The notes below the pieces were generated by a model. That model did no database searches. It worked only from the letters and a program-made list of their open reading frames with translations, and was not told the DNA's origin. A DNA stretch of 64,000 nucleotides from Cognatundibacterium crateris (GTDB taxonomy: Bacteria > Pseudomonadota > Gammaproteobacteria > Burkholderiales > Burkholderiaceae_D): positions 62,001 through 126,000 of the forward strand of contig NZ_JAABOS010000002.1 of the NCBI RefSeq assembly GCF_010078235.1. The letters are read 5' to 3'. Both the position numbers and the translations under genes were made by a program. Of this stretch, positions 27,037 through 36,827 are shown in pieces. Positions within the stretch are counted from its first letter, which is position 1; each line of letters begins with the position of its first letter.

Positions 27037-28203
27037 ATGCGACGTCTTTGGTTGTTATTTGCACAGACTGTGACAGTTGGTCTGGCGATCTGGTTTATTG
27101 TAACCACGCTCAAACCTGAGTGGGTACGTTCCGGTTTCAATCCTGCTTTGCAAACCCGGCTCGGTGCTGGCGTCACACTCAAAGAAGCGTTGGTCAGCCA
27201 AACACCGGCACAAAATTCCTATCGAGGCGCTGCGGGCAAAGCGATGCCTTCGGTCGTCAATATTTACACATCTAAAGAAGCCAGACGTTCCGGCAATCCT
27301 TTGCTGAATGATCCTTTTCTGCGTCGCTTCTTTGGGGATCAGCAAGGGCAGCGCAGCGAACGGCAGGCCAGCCTGGGCTCGGGCGTCATCGTCAGCGCTG
27401 AAGGCTATATTCTGACTAACAATCACGTTGTTGAATCCGCTGATGAAATTGAAGTCGCGCTCACCGATGGCAGAAAAGCGCGCGCAAAAGTCGTGGGCAC
27501 CGATCCTGAGACTGATCTGGCTGTCATCAAAATCGATATGGCCAACTTACCCGTCATCACCCTCGGCAATTCCGATCAGGCGCAGGTTGGCGATGTGGTA
27601 CTCGCGATCGGCAATCCTTTCGGTGTCGGACAAACCGTGACCATGGGTATCGTTTCGGCACTGGGACGCACCAACCTGGCCGACAGTGCATTCCAGAATT
27701 TCATCCAGACCGATGCGGCGGTCAACCCGGGAAATTCCGGCGGTGCGCTGGTGGATGCCAATGGCAATCTGCTCGGTATTAACACGGCAATTTATTCACA
27801 AAACGGAGGCTCGGTAGGGATAGGCTTTGCGATTCCTATTTCCATCGCACGACAAGTGATGGAGTCCATCATCAGTCAGGGCCAGGTAGTCCGCGGCTGG
27901 ATCGGGGTAGAGTTGCAGGACATTACGCCTGAGCTGGCCGACAGTTTTGGCTTAAAAATGAAGTCCGGTGCAATTATCACCGGCGTGGTACGCGATGGCC
28001 CGGCATTTAAAGCTGGGATGAAACCTGGCGATATTCTGCTGACGGTAGAAGGTAAAAACGTGTCCAGCACTACAGAGCTACTCAATCTGGTCGCACAGTT
28101 AAAACCAGGTAACCACGCAAAAGTCAAAGTATTAAGGAGCAGTTCTGAGCCCACGCTGGATATCGCCATCGGCAAACGTCCTGTCCTTAACCGCGAAGAG
28201 TAA
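27037..28203 (+). CDS. Membrane-anchored HtrA-type serine protease (DegS-like)
   Basis: A 388-residue periplasmic protease with one N-terminal membrane anchor (LLFAQTVTVGLAIWFIV, about residues 6-22), a trypsin-like domain and one PDZ domain. The triad is His130 (TNNHVVE), Asp160 (TDLAVIK) and Ser234 (NPGNSGG). One PDZ and an anchor fit DegS/AlgW, which cleaves anti-sigma factors, better than DegP. The ATG at 27037 gives the best anchor; upstream readings run into the NIF3 gene. There is no clear ribosome-binding site before this ATG, which is odd. DUF2461 follows three bases after the stop. Confidence 0.92.
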   Translation: MRRLWLLFAQTVTVGLAIWFIVTTLKPEWVRSGFNPALQTRLGAGVTLKEALVSQTPAQNSYRGAAGKAMPSVVNIYTSKEARRSGNPLLNDPFLRRFFGDQQGQRSERQASLGSGVIVSAEGYILTNNHVVESADEIEVALTDGRKARAKVVGTDPETDLAVIKIDMANLPVITLGNSDQAQVGDVVLAIGNPFGVGQTVTMGIVSALGRTNLADSAFQNFIQTDAAVNPGNSGGALVDANGNLLGINTAIYSQNGGSVGIGFAIPISIARQVMESIISQGQVVRGWIGVELQDITPELADSFGLKMKSGAIITGVVRDGPAFKAGMKPGDILLTVEGKNVSSTTELLNLVAQLKPGNHAKVKVLRSSSEPTLDIAIGKRPVLNREE

Positions 28204-28206
28204 TGT

Positions 28207-28875
28207 ATGCACCTGATCGATCTCAAAGCATTTCTGAGCGAGCTGGCAGAGAATAATAACCGTGCATGGTTTGTCATGAACAAGCCACGCTACGACATAC
28301 TGCGTGCCGAATTCGTCCAGTTGGTGACAGGACTGATCGCAGAAATTGCGCGTTTTGATCCAGCGATTGCGGGCTGCGATCCTAAGAAAGCGCTATTCCG
28401 GATTAACCGCGACATGCGCTTTTCGCACGATAAGTCGCCTTACAAAACCACCTTCTCTTCTTCCATCGTTCCGAATGGCAGAAAAAAACCCAGCGAAGGT
28501 GGTGGTCCGGCCTATTATTTTCAGTTGGATGGAAATGGACGCTTGTTCTTTGCCTGCGGCGAATACATGCCTCCGTCTGACCGCTTGAAAGCGATACGTA
28601 CACATATCCTGAATGACAGTGCAGGCTTCCAGGCAGTCCTAGCTGACAAGAAGCTCAAGCGTGAATTCGGCAGCTTGCAGGAAGAAGGCAAACTGCAACG
28701 CCCGCCTAAGGGCTTTGATGCCAGCCATGCGCTGATTGAATACATCAAATTCAAGAATTTTATGGTCTGGACTGAAGTTCAGATCGAAGGCTGGGACAGC
28801 GCCCAGGTCCAGTCTACGCTGGTCAAGGCATTTCAAAGCGCGCAACCGCTGGTGCAGTGGTTACGCGCAGCCTGA
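28207..28875 (+). CDS. DUF2461 family protein
   Basis: A 222-residue soluble protein of the DUF2461 / TIGR02453 family. Visible: FLSELAENNNRAWFVMNKPRYD at the N-terminus (written in parts: FLSELAENNNRAWF, NKPRYD), RINRDMRFSHDKSPYKT, and FACGEYMPPSDRLKAIR. The family is widespread and has no known function. It starts three bases after the protease stop and is probably co-transcribed. Its stop codon is one base from the left end of the palindromic element at 28877. Confidence 0.9.
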   Translation: MHLIDLKAFLSELAENNNRAWFVMNKPRYDILRAEFVQLVTGLIAEIARFDPAIAGCDPKKALFRINRDMRFSHDKSPYKTTFSSSIVPNGRKKPSEGGGPAYYFQLDGNGRLFFACGEYMPPSDRLKAIRTHILNDSAGFQAVLADKKLKREFGSLQEEGKLQRPPKGFDASHALIEYIKFKNFMVWTEVQIEGWDSAQVQSTLVKAFQSAQPLVQWLRAA

Positions 28876-28876
28876 A

Positions 28877-29148
28877 CTAGGGCCTGTTAACATTTAAATT
28901 GCGAGATGCGTTCAAGCCAAAACGTGGGCTGGCAAGGCGTGTGTCGCCGTCAGGGCTGGTGCCCCTGACAAGACACGCAACGCAGTCCAGCACGGGTTTT
29001 GGCTTGAACCCGGAGGGAAAGGGGTAAAACAGCCGCATGGCGTTGTTGCATCCCGCTGACAGTGATCACACTGCTGCGCGGGCTGCGCCTAGCCCTGCAA
29101 CTGTTTTACCCCTTTCGCACACGTAATCTAAATGTTAACAGGCCCTAG
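28877..29148. repeat. 272-bp nested-palindrome element with 20-bp terminal inverted repeats
   Basis: The ends are a perfect 20-bp inverted repeat (28877-28896 and 29129-29148, beginning CTAGGGCCTG). Inside lie two large stems: a 13-bp perfect one (28911-28923 with 28996-29008) that continues through GCGTGT/ACACGC and GTCAGGG/CCCTGAC towards a small loop, and a 15-bp perfect one (29018-29032 with 29101-29115). It fills the gap between the convergent DUF2461 and tatC genes, one and eight bases from their stop codons. No open reading frame. It resembles a MITE or a large intergenic repeat; it could also act as a two-way terminator. Confidence 0.8.
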
Positions 29149-29156
29149 CTTTTCAT

Positions 29157-29921
29157 TTATTGTTCAGCAGCGTCAGGCGCCTGCGTAACACGGACAAATA
29201 AGGGCGCAATCAATAGCCCCAGCTCATACAGCAAACACATCGGCACGGCCAGTGAGAACTGGCTGACGATGTCGGGTGGCGTTACGATGGCTGCAATCAC
29301 AAATGCACCGACGATCACATAAGGGCGGATCGCCTTGAGTTTTTCTATCGATACCAGCCCCATTCTGACCAGCACCACCACCACCACCGGCACTTCAAAA
29401 GTCACACCGAAGGCCAGGCACATCGACATAATGAAGTCGAGATAGTTTTCTATATCGGGTGCCACATTAATGGAAGCGGGTGCGAACTCGTTAATGAACT
29501 TGAAAACGCGGCCAAACACCAGAAAATAGCAAAACGCGACCCCTGCCAGAAACAGCAGCGAAGACGAGATCACCAAGGGTGCCACCAGGCGCTTTTCATG
29601 CGTATACAAGCCTGGCGCAATAAAGGCCCAGGCCTGATACAGTATCCAAGGCAATGCCAGCATGAACGCAATCAGCAATGTCACTTTCATCGGCACCAGG
29701 AAAGGGGCGATCACACCGGTCGCTATCATCTTGGAACCGGCTGGCAAGGAGGCCAGCATAGGCTGCGCCAGAAAATCATAGATAGCAGAAGGCCCGGGCC
29801 ATACCATCAGAACCACGCAGGCGGCCAGCAAGCCATACCCTGCTTTTACCAGGCGGTCACGCAGTTCAACCAGATGAGAAATAAAGCTCTCTTCTGCGCC
29901 CTGTTCTTGCTGATCAGTCAT
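29157..29921 (-). CDS. tatC: Sec-independent protein translocase TatC
   Basis: A 254-residue inner-membrane protein, the core receptor for twin-Arg signal peptides. The N-terminal SFISHLVELRDRLVKAG holds the conserved HLxELRxR motif; six helices follow, with the FEVPVVVVVLVRMGLVS segment typical of TatC. It is last of tatABC, 58 bp after tatB. A likely client in this window is the Rieske protein. Confidence 0.97.
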   Translation of the reverse strand: MTDQQEQGAEESFISHLVELRDRLVKAGYGLLAACVVLMVWPGPSAIYDFLAQPMLASLPAGSKMIATGVIAPFLVPMKVTLLIAFMLALPWILYQAWAFIAPGLYTHEKRLVAPLVISSSLLFLAGVAFCYFLVFGRVFKFINEFAPASINVAPDIENYLDFIMSMCLAFGVTFEVPVVVVVLVRMGLVSIEKLKAIRPYVIVGAFVIAAIVTPPDIVSQFSLAVPMCLLYELGLLIAPLFVRVTQAPDAAEQ

Positions 29922-29979
29922 GCACCCACCATGGATAAATTCATTTCGTCTGTCATAAAGTCACGTAGGAAAAAACCGC

Positions 29980-30474
29980 TCAGAAAAAGCTGGCAGGGGG
30001 ACGGGGTTGCGCACGATGGCGAGCCATGCGTGCGGCACCGGAGCTGATGTGATTACGCTGGCCGTGCCGGTGTTTGTACCAGGCTGGCAACGCAGTGGTT
30101 TTGGCCAGGCGCTTGCGACGAAAATCCTTGATCCTGGCATCCTGACGGGCATGACTGAGCGTGGCCGCAGGCGCAATTTGTGCGAGCTCTTCCGGCTCTT
30201 CCAGATTGCGTAAACCCGTCTCAGCCTCAGACCAGGATTGCTGCACAGTCTGCTCTACCTGCTGCGCAGCTTGCTCGACATGCTGCTGCATCTTGCGCAA
30301 CTCCTCGAGTTCTATCTCTTTGCTGACTTCCGCTTTCACATCATTGATATAGCGTTGCGCCCTTCCCAGCAAGGTACCCGCCATGCGGGCCACCTTAGGG
30401 AGTTTTTCCGGGCCGATCACGATCAGCGCGACCACGCCTATCAATGCTAATTTGCTGATACCCAGATCTATCAT
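29980..30474 (-). CDS. tatB: Sec-independent protein translocase TatB
   Basis: A 164-residue protein with one N-terminal membrane helix (LALIGVVALIVIGPEKLP), an amphipathic helix and a charged, probably disordered C-terminal tail ending in Pro-rich residues. It partners TatC in signal peptide recognition. The MIDLGISKL start and the GPEKLP turn are typical of TatB. It lies 36 bp after tatA. Confidence 0.95.
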   Translation of the reverse strand: MIDLGISKLALIGVVALIVIGPEKLPKVARMAGTLLGRAQRYINDVKAEVSKEIELEELRKMQQHVEQAAQQVEQTVQQSWSEAETGLRNLEEPEELAQIAPAATLSHARQDARIKDFRRKRLAKTTALPAWYKHRHGQRNHISSGAARMARHRAQPRPPASFF

Positions 30475-30510
30475 GCACAGTCTCCGGGTAATTGAACGTA
30501 AGCTGACACT

Positions 30511-30723
30511 TTACTGCTTGGTTTTTTCTTTAGCATCGACGTCGATGGTCGATTGCGCAGTCTGCGGAGTGGCAGATTTATCATCCTCACCCTTGACGCC
30601 ATCTTTAAAACCTTTGACCGCCTTGCCCAGATCAGCGCCCACATTGCCCAATTTTTTGGTGCCGAATACCAGGATCACCACCACCAGAACAATAACCCAA
30701 TGCCAAATACTGAATGAACCCAT
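30511..30723 (-). CDS. tatA: Sec-independent protein translocase TatA
   Basis: A 70-residue pore-forming subunit with a short membrane helix ([16 protein letters not shown]), the [21 protein letters not shown] amphipathic helix (written in parts: [21 protein letters not shown]) and an acidic tail. GGAG lies six bases before the ATG. It is first of the tat genes and follows hinT by 38 bp, on the end of the his cluster. Confidence 0.97.
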   Translation of the reverse strand: MGSFSIWHWVIVLVVVILVFGTKKLGNVGADLGKAVKGFKDGVKGEDDKSATPQTAQSTIDVDAKEKTKQ

Positions 30724-30761
30724 TACCTGCTCCTATTGAGAGTCACACTCTCGTGAAAAAA

Positions 30762-31133
30762 TTAATGCTGTCCACGCCAGGCATGCGGACCACCAATGAC
30801 GTGTAGATGCAAATGATACACTTCCTGGCCACCATCCGGACCAGTATTGATCAAGGTTTTGTAACCTCCCTGCAAGCTGCCATCTGCCTGCAGTACGGGG
30901 GCACAGCCATGCTCTGCTGCCAGCTTTGGTGCCAAAGCCAGCAATTTCCCCAGCAGGACAGTATCTTCTGACTTTGCATCGGATAAAGTGCCTATATGAC
31001 GCTTAGGAATCACCAGAAGATGCACAGGCGCGGCCGGACGGATGTCCTTAAATGCCAGTAAATCATCATCTTCATACACGATGCTGGACGGAATTTGTTT
31101 AGCAACGATTTTGCAAAAAATACAGTTATCCAC
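30762..31133 (-). CDS. hinT: HIT-family nucleotide phosphoramidase (HinT)
   Basis: A 123-residue enzyme that hydrolyses AMP-linked phosphoramidates and acyl-adenylates. The N-terminal CIFCKIVAKQIPS and the active-site HIT triad YHLHLHVIGG are intact. The start is probably GTG at 31133, where AGGA lies seven bases upstream and the family start (DNCIFCKI) follows. An ATG at 31196 would overlap hisE and add 21 odd residues. It sits between hisE and tatA on the same strand. Confidence 0.93.
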   Translation of the reverse strand: MDNCIFCKIVAKQIPSSIVYEDDDLLAFKDIRPAAPVHLLVIPKRHIGTLSDAKSEDTVLLGKLLALAPKLAAEHGCAPVLQADGSLQGGYKTLINTGPDGGQEVYHLHLHVIGGPHAWRGQH

Positions 31134-31188
31134 GATTTTCCTAGTCAGATGAGTTGAACATAGCCATGCAAGCTGAGTGTTTAAAGCC

Positions 31189-31542
31189 TCAGGCATCCTG
31201 ACGGGATGCTTTTTCCTCTAAACCCGATAAACCCTCACGCCGCGCCAGCTCATCTAATACCTGCTGAGGGCGCAAATCATACTGGGCTAACATGACAAGA
31301 GAATGAAACCAGAGGTCGGCACATTCATATAAAACCTGGCTGGCGTCACCGGAAACGCGCGCATCCTTAGCGGCCATGACGGTTTCTGTGGCTTCTTCGC
31401 CAATTTTTTTCAGGATGGCGTCGTCACCCTTGCTGAATAATTTAGCGACATAAGAGCTCGCAGGATCGCCACCGTTGGCCAGCTTGCGGCTCTCGATAAT
31501 GTCGGCCAGCCGCTCCAGTATGCTTTGTTGTACTTCGCTCAT
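31189..31542 (-). CDS. hisE: Phosphoribosyl-ATP diphosphatase
   Basis: A 117-residue enzyme of histidine synthesis that removes pyrophosphate from phosphoribosyl-ATP. The motifs [20 protein letters not shown] and [16 protein letters not shown] hold the metal-binding acidic residues of the MazG-like all-alpha fold. It overlaps the hisI stop by four bases (ATGA). Here hisE and hisI are separate genes, as usual in betaproteobacteria. Confidence 0.97.
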   Translation of the reverse strand: MSEVQQSILERLADIIESRKLANGGDPASSYVAKLFSKGDDAILKKIGEEATETVMAAKDARVSGDASQVLYECADLWFHSLVMLAQYDLRPQQVLDELARREGLSGLEEKASRQDA

Positions 31543-31940
31543 TTGTATATGCTTTCCGGATCTTTCAGGACAGGATCGACAGCCTGCCAGTCACCATCAT
31601 GTAAAGTGCCTTCAAATTTCTGAAAAAAACAGGAATGTCTGCCGGTATGACAGGCGATGCTATCGACCTGTTCTATCTTGAGCAGCACCACATCTTCATC
31701 ACAATCGAGACGGATTTCCAGCACTTTCTGAACATGACCGGATTCTTCACCCTTGTGCCACAGTTTTTTACGGGAACGGCTCCAATACACGGCCTCCCCC
31801 AGTTCCACGGTACGCGACAAGGCTTCGCGATTCATCCAGGCGAACATCAACACATCATTACTGCTTGCTTCCTGAGCGATCACAGGCACCAGTCCCTGAT
31901 CGTCCCAGCGTACTTTATTGAGCCATTTTGCTGCACTCAT
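31539..31940 (-). CDS. hisI: Phosphoribosyl-AMP cyclohydrolase
   Basis: A 133-residue zinc enzyme that opens the adenine ring of phosphoribosyl-AMP. The segments [24 protein letters not shown] and the metal-binding [10 protein letters not shown] with [10 protein letters not shown] are all present. It overlaps hisF and hisE by four bases on either side, so translation is probably coupled. Confidence 0.97.
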   Translation of the reverse strand: MSAAKWLNKVRWDDQGLVPVIAQEASSNDVLMFAWMNREALSRTVELGEAVYWSRSRKKLWHKGEESGHVQKVLEIRLDCDEDVVLLKIEQVDSIACHTGRHSCFFQKFEGTLHDGDWQAVDPVLKDPESIYK

Positions 31941-32701
31941 AACAACCTCATAGGAATACCCTGCGCCGCCATAAACTGCTTGGCTTCGCCCACAGTATGC
32001 TGACCATAATGGAAAATACTGGCGGCAAGCACCGCATCGGCACCGCCCAGTTTGATGCCATCGGCTAAGTCCTGCAAACCACCGACGCCGCCGGAAGCAA
32101 TCACAGGTATCGACACGGCATCCGATACGGCACGGGTCAGGCCCAGGTCAAAACCAGAGCGTGTGCCGTCTTTATCCATACTGGTCAACAGAATTTCACC
32201 GGCACCAAGTGCCGCCATTTTCTGCGCCCATTGCACCGCATCGAGTCCCGTCGCATTACGGCCACCATGGGTAAATACTTCCCATTTTCCGTCAGCGATG
32301 CGTTTGGCATCAATCGCCACGACGATGCATTGCGAACCGTATTTATGCGCTGCATCAGCCACCAATTGCGGATTGGTCACAGCAGACGTATTAATGCCGA
32401 CCTTATCCGCACCGGCATTCAGCAGGCGTCTGACATCGGCAACGGAGCGCACGCCGCCGCCTACCGTTAAAGGAATAAATACCTGGGAAGCAACCGCTTC
32501 AATAATCGGCAGGATCAGGTCACGCTCATCGGAAGAAGCCGTGATATCGAGAAAGGTGATTTCGTCCGCGCCTTGCTGATCATAGCGACGCGCGATTTCG
32601 ACCGGATCTCCGGCATCGCGTAATTCCTGAAAATTAATCCCTTTGACTACGCGTCCGGCAGTTACATCCAGACATGGAATAATACGTTTGGCGAGCGTCA
32701 T
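31937..32701 (-). CDS. hisF: Imidazole glycerol phosphate synthase, cyclase subunit
   Basis: A 254-residue TIM-barrel enzyme that, with HisH, makes imidazole glycerol phosphate and AICAR. The active-site Asp residues lie in [16 protein letters not shown] (Asp11) and [15 protein letters not shown]; the half-barrel phosphate loops are intact ([17 protein letters not shown]). Four-base overlaps join it to hisA and hisI. Confidence 0.98.
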   Translation of the reverse strand: MTLAKRIIPCLDVTAGRVVKGINFQELRDAGDPVEIARRYDQQGADEITFLDITASSDERDLILPIIEAVASQVFIPLTVGGGVRSVADVRRLLNAGADKVGINTSAVTNPQLVADAAHKYGSQCIVVAIDAKRIADGKWEVFTHGGRNATGLDAVQWAQKMAALGAGEILLTSMDKDGTRSGFDLGLTRAVSDAVSIPVIASGGVGGLQDLADGIKLGGADAVLAASIFHYGQHTVGEAKQFMAAQGIPMRLL

Positions 32702-33489
32702 TCGGCCTCATCTTCTTCCGGCAAATCGCCGCTTAATTCGTCGGCGCGCAATTGTGCCGATTCCAGATCCAGCGTGCCCTCGTAAATCGAGCGACCACAG
32801 ATCACGCCTTCTATGCCTTCGTCCTGCACCGCGCACAGGGCTTCCACATCGGCCAGATTGTGCACACCACCGGAAGCGATCACAGGGATAGAGACGGCCT
32901 GCGCCAGCTTAACGGTCGCATCGATATTCACGCCACCCATCATGCCATCGCGTCCGATATCGGTGTAAATAATGGCTTCCACGCCATAGCCTTCAAATTT
33001 CTGCGCCAGATCAATCACTTCATGGCCGGATAATTTACTCCAGCCGTCAGTCGCAACCTTGCCATCCTTGGCGTCGATACCAACGATGATCTGGCCCGGA
33101 AAGGCACTGCAGGCATCAGCCAGGAAACCCGGATTCTTCACTGCCGCTGTGCCGATAATGATGTAAGACAGGCCATCATCCAGATAGCGTTCTATGGTAT
33201 CCAGGTCACGGATACCGCCGCCCAGCTGCACCGGAATTTCTTCGGTATCGTTTTCTTCGGCATAGTCACGCACTGCCTGCAGTATTGCTTTAACCGCGCC
33301 TTCGTTCTTAGGTTTACCGGCAAAAGCGCCGTTCAGGTCCACCAGATGCAGGCGGCGCGCACCTTGTTTCAGCCAATGCCTGGCCATCTCGGCCGGGTCT
33401 TCGGAAAACACAGTGGCTTGGTCCATATCACCTTGTTTGAGGCGTACGCAGTGACCGTCTTTGAGGTCGATAGCAGGAATGAGCAGCAT
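32698..33489 (-). CDS. hisA: ProFAR isomerase
   Basis: A 263-residue TIM-barrel isomerase of histidine synthesis. Asp8 in [18 protein letters not shown] and the second-half Asp in [12 protein letters not shown] are the expected catalytic pair; QLGGGIRDL and ASGGVHNL bind phosphate. The acidic C-terminal tail (LPEEDEAE) is a little longer than usual. It overlaps hisF by four bases and lies 87 bp after hisH. Confidence 0.98.
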   Translation of the reverse strand: MLLIPAIDLKDGHCVRLKQGDMDQATVFSEDPAEMARHWLKQGARRLHLVDLNGAFAGKPKNEGAVKAILQAVRDYAEENDTEEIPVQLGGGIRDLDTIERYLDDGLSYIIIGTAAVKNPGFLADACSAFPGQIIVGIDAKDGKVATDGWSKLSGHEVIDLAQKFEGYGVEAIIYTDIGRDGMMGGVNIDATVKLAQAVSIPVIASGGVHNLADVEALCAVQDEGIEGVICGRSIYEGTLDLESAQLRADELSGDLPEEDEAE

Positions 33490-33576
33490 GATGTAAAAAA
33501 GTAGGCGTCTAAAAGACTGTAAAAGACTAAAAATTCAGAAATGATTCAGATAATAAAATGCAGACTGTTCTGAGGC

Positions 33577-34215
33577 TCAGGGCTTCCAGTGTACAAAATT
33601 CTTGTACAGTTGCAAGCCTGCTGCAGCACTCTTTTCCGGATGGAACTGGGTGGCGAACAGATTGTCACGTGCCACGGCACAGGTAAAAGCCTGTCCATAG
33701 TCAGTCACACCCACCGTGTGCGCCGCGACTTCAGGCTGCGCAAAATAGCTATGCACGAAATAGAAATAGCTTTGGTCCGGAATACCCTGCCATAAGGCAT
33801 GATCCTGAGACTGTGCGACGCGGTTCCAGCCCATTTGCGGCACCTTAAAGCGCGACCCATCTGCCTGCAGGCGGCCATCGAGCTGGAAGCGTACCACTTT
33901 ACCCGGCAATAATCCCAGGCCCGGCGTATTTCCTTCCTCGCTCAGATCAAACAGCATTTGTTCACCGACACAGACGCCAAACAAAGGTTTGCTGCGACTG
34001 GCTTCCAGTACCGCTTCCTGCACACCGGAATCACGCAGGCTTTGCATACAATCCGGCATCGCGCCCTGACCGGGCAATACGATGCGATCGGCACTGCGAA
34101 TATCGGCGACGACGCCGGAAATCAGGACCTCAGCTTCGGGAGCAACAGCGCGCAAGGCTTGTGCCACCGAGCGCAAATTGCCCATACCATAATCAACTAC
34201 AACAATTTTATTCAT
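33577..34215 (-). CDS. hisH: Imidazole glycerol phosphate synthase, glutaminase subunit
   Basis: A 212-residue class I amidotransferase that feeds ammonia to HisF. The start [13 protein letters not shown], the nucleophile in [11 protein letters not shown] and the QFHPEKS segment give the Cys-His-Glu triad. It lies 50 bp after hisB and 87 bp before hisA on the same strand. Confidence 0.97.
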   Translation of the reverse strand: MNKIVVVDYGMGNLRSVAQALRAVAPEAEVLISGVVADIRSADRIVLPGQGAMPDCMQSLRDSGVQEAVLEASRSKPLFGVCVGEQMLFDLSEEGNTPGLGLLPGKVVRFQLDGRLQADGSRFKVPQMGWNRVAQSQDHALWQGIPDQSYFYFVHSYFAQPEVAAHTVGVTDYGQAFTCAVARDNLFATQFHPEKSAAAGLQLYKNFVHWKP

Positions 34216-34265
34216 AATGATGGACCGGTTTCATCCAGCCGGAAAACCGGTATTGAGTCCTGATG

Positions 34266-34868
34266 TCAGAGAGTACCCTTGGTGGATGGGATAGTACCAG
34301 CAGCGCGTTCATCAAGCTCTGTTGCCATGCGCAGCGCACGGCCAAACGCCTTGAACACGGTTTCACACTGATGATGCGCATTGTCTCCACGCAGGTTATC
34401 GATATGCAGCGTGACCAGCGCATGATTCACGAAGCCCTGGAAAAACTCACGGGTCAGGTCGACATCAAACTGACCTATCATGGCACGGGTGAATGGGATG
34501 TGATAACTGAGACCGGGACGGCCAGAAAAATCGACCACTACCCGCGATAAGGCTTCGTCCAGCGGCACATAAGAATGGCCGTAACGACGTATGCCTTTTT
34601 TGTCGCCGACTGCTTTTGCAAACGCCATGCCCAGAGTAATGCCGACATCCTCGACCGTATGGTGTGCATCGATATGTAAATCACCGGTGGCTTCGATATC
34701 CAGATCAATCAGACCATGTCTGGCGATCTGGTCCAGCATATGATCGAGGAAAGGAACACCAGTGTGCAGATTCTGCTTACCGCTGCCGTCGAGATTGATG
34801 GCGACACGGATCTGGGTCTCATTGGTATTGCGGGTAAGCGCCGCAATGCGTTCTGTTGGCTTAGTCAT
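34266..34868 (-). CDS. hisB: Imidazoleglycerol-phosphate dehydratase
   Basis: A 200-residue single-function dehydratase; the phosphatase domain of enteric HisB is absent. The metal-binding motifs [16 protein letters not shown] and the later [13 protein letters not shown] are intact, as is the start [17 protein letters not shown] (as [17 protein letters not shown] here). It overlaps hisC by four bases. Confidence 0.97.
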   Translation of the reverse strand: MTKPTERIAALTRNTNETQIRVAINLDGSGKQNLHTGVPFLDHMLDQIARHGLIDLDIEATGDLHIDAHHTVEDVGITLGMAFAKAVGDKKGIRRYGHSYVPLDEALSRVVVDFSGRPGLSYHIPFTRAMIGQFDVDLTREFFQGFVNHALVTLHIDNLRGDNAHHQCETVFKAFGRALRMATELDERAAGTIPSTKGTL

Positions 34869-35950
34869 GTTGTTTCAAGAGATGCTGCAAATGCAGCGAG
34901 AAATGAAGCATTTTCTTCTGCAGAGCTGACGGTTACCCGTAAGCAGTCGTGCAGCAGATTATGCATTTTACCTACATTTTTAACTAAAACTTTTTGTTGG
35001 ACTAATTTCGCGAACACTTGTTCGGCATTCGCAACACGGATCAGCAAAAAATTCGCGGCAGAAGGAAAGACTTGCACACCGGGCAAGGCAGCCAGTGCGG
35101 CCGCCAGCGCGCTGCGCTGCTCGCGCAGTATGGCAGCCTGCGCTTCCAGCACCTCCACATGGCGCAGCACAAATTCGGCTGCTGCCTGGCTCAGCACATT
35201 GATATTGTATGGGGGACGGACTTTTTCGAATTCCTGCATCAGTTGCGGGTGTCCGGTCATATAGCCCAGCCGCAGGCCGGCCAGTCCCAGCTTGGAGACG
35301 GTACGCATGACGACCAGATTCGGGAACTCATCCATTCTGGACATGAACGTGGCGGGCGCAAATGGCTGGTAAGCCTCATCCACTACCACGATGCCGGTAT
35401 TACCCACTGCGCGCACTATCTGCTCCATCTGTGCAGTATCGAACAAAGTGCCGGTAGGATTATTCGGATAGGCCAGATAAGTGATGGCCGGGCGATGCAG
35501 CTGTATCGCTTCCAGCATCGCACTGACATCCAGCGTCAGATCAGCATGGCATGGCACGCCGATAAACTCCAGCCCGGCTAATTTGGCCGACATCGCATAC
35601 ATCACAAAGCCAGGCACGGGAGCCAACACCTTGGCGCCAGGACGCGCGCACGCGACCGACATCATCGCGATCAATTCGTCCGAGCCATTACCCAGCACGA
35701 CAGGACGTCCAGCCGGCACGCCCAATTTGTCAGCGATCAGTTGCTTCAATTGCTGATAAGACGGTACCGGGTAGCGATTCAATGCCACTTGCGATAAATG
35801 CTGCGCCAGCTCTTGCTGCAAAGCGGGCGGTAAAGTAAACGGGTTTTCCATCGCATCGAGCTTCAGAAAGCCGTCTGCATCAGGAACATGATAGGCTGCC
35901 AGGGCAGCAATTTCAGGACGGATCACATCCGCCGCAGGGAAAGCGCTCAA
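34865..35950 (-). CDS. hisC: Histidinol-phosphate aminotransferase
   Basis: A 361-residue PLP enzyme (class I aminotransferase) of histidine synthesis. Visible: [12 protein letters not shown] at the substrate site, the [14 protein letters not shown] motif, [11 protein letters not shown], and the PLP Lys in [15 protein letters not shown]. The start is uncertain. A TTG at 35950 has GGAG ten bases upstream and gives a family-like N-terminus ([13 protein letters not shown]). ATGs at 35998 and 36022 would add 16-24 Cys-rich residues that I think are not translated. It follows the methyltransferase gene by about 85 bp. Confidence 0.92.
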   Translation of the reverse strand: MSAFPAADVIRPEIAALAAYHVPDADGFLKLDAMENPFTLPPALQQELAQHLSQVALNRYPVPSYQQLKQLIADKLGVPAGRPVVLGNGSDELIAMMSVACARPGAKVLAPVPGFVMYAMSAKLAGLEFIGVPCHADLTLDVSAMLEAIQLHRPAITYLAYPNNPTGTLFDTAQMEQIVRAVGNTGIVVVDEAYQPFAPATFMSRMDEFPNLVVMRTVSKLGLAGLRLGYMTGHPQLMQEFEKVRPPYNINVLSQAAAEFVLRHVEVLEAQAAILREQRSALAAALAALPGVQVFPSAANFLLIRVANAEQVFAKLVQQKVLVKNVGKMHNLLHDCLRVTVSSAEENASFLAAFAASLETT

Positions 35951-36034
35951 TCTCGACTCCAACTCATACAGGCATACATTAAGACATTTACAGTGCATCA
36001 GGCGCGACAGGTATAGCCGCAATCACGCTCCGTC

Positions 36035-36811
36035 TCAGGCAGACAGCTCATGCGCCATACCGGCAGCCAGACGTTTCTCTATCATTGCGCAATAGTCAGG
36101 ATTTAACTCAAAACCGACGTAATCACGCCCACAACGTTGTGCCGCAACGGCAGTCGTGCCGCTGCCCATGAAGGGATCGAAGACTACACCGCCGGGTGGG
36201 CAAGAAGCCTTGATCATACGCTCTATGATTTCGAGCGGTTTTTGGGTGGGATGGTCTTCCCGTTCTGCATGTTCGCGATGCAAACGCGACACACTCCATA
36301 CATCTTTAGGATTAAACCCCAGTTCCAGCCATTTTGCGCCCTCGAAAATCTTACGGCTGCGCGCTTTTTTGGTGGCGGCATCGTAAGGAATCCGGATCGC
36401 ATCCAGGTCAAAATAATAGTCTTTTGCCTTCGCAAAAAAACCGATAGTGTCATGCACCGATGAATACTTCCTGACTGTACCACCCATCGATGGTACGCGC
36501 CGGTCCCAGATGATTTCATTGAGCATGGTCATACGCTGTTTGAGCATCACGAACACTTCCGGCGAATAACGCCAGGTCAGAAAAATATACAGGCTGCCAT
36601 TTGGCTTCAGCTTAGGCAGTGCCGCATCCACCCATTGCGTCATCCAGTCCAGATAGGCGGCTGATTCCAGCTTATCAGAGTCATTGCCGTAATCCTTGCC
36701 CAGTCCATAAGGGGGATCTGCCAGCAGCAAATCCACACTGGCATCAGGAATGCGTGCCATGCCCTGCAGGGCATCTTCGCAAAAAATCCGGTTACGCCAG
36801 GTCTCAGTCAT
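36035..36811 (-). CDS. Orphan DNA adenine methyltransferase, beta class
   Basis: A 258-residue enzyme that methylates adenine N6 in DNA. Motif IV (LLADPPYGLGKDYG, residues 30-43) comes before motif I (FDPFMGSGTTAVAAQRCG, about 212-229), which is the beta-class order; the variable target-recognition part lies between. AdoMet binding and the DPPY catalytic loop look intact. No restriction endonuclease gene is next to it, so it may be a regulatory or epigenetic methylase rather than half of a restriction system. It sits inside the his operon, 16 bp after hisD and before hisC, on the same strand. Its target sequence cannot be read from the protein. Confidence 0.92.
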   Translation of the reverse strand: MTETWRNRIFCEDALQGMARIPDASVDLLLADPPYGLGKDYGNDSDKLESAAYLDWMTQWVDAALPKLKPNGSLYIFLTWRYSPEVFVMLKQRMTMLNEIIWDRRVPSMGGTVRKYSSVHDTIGFFAKAKDYYFDLDAIRIPYDAATKKARSRKIFEGAKWLELGFNPKDVWSVSRLHREHAEREDHPTQKPLEIIERMIKASCPPGGVVFDPFMGSGTTAVAAQRCGRDYVGFELNPDYCAMIEKRLAAGMAHELSA

Positions 36812-36827
36812 GGAAAATTCCAGCGCT

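Noticed and set aside
36035..36811. Restriction-modification system in the his operon
   Set aside because: Only the methyltransferase is present; the flanking genes are hisD and hisC and no endonuclease or specificity gene is near.
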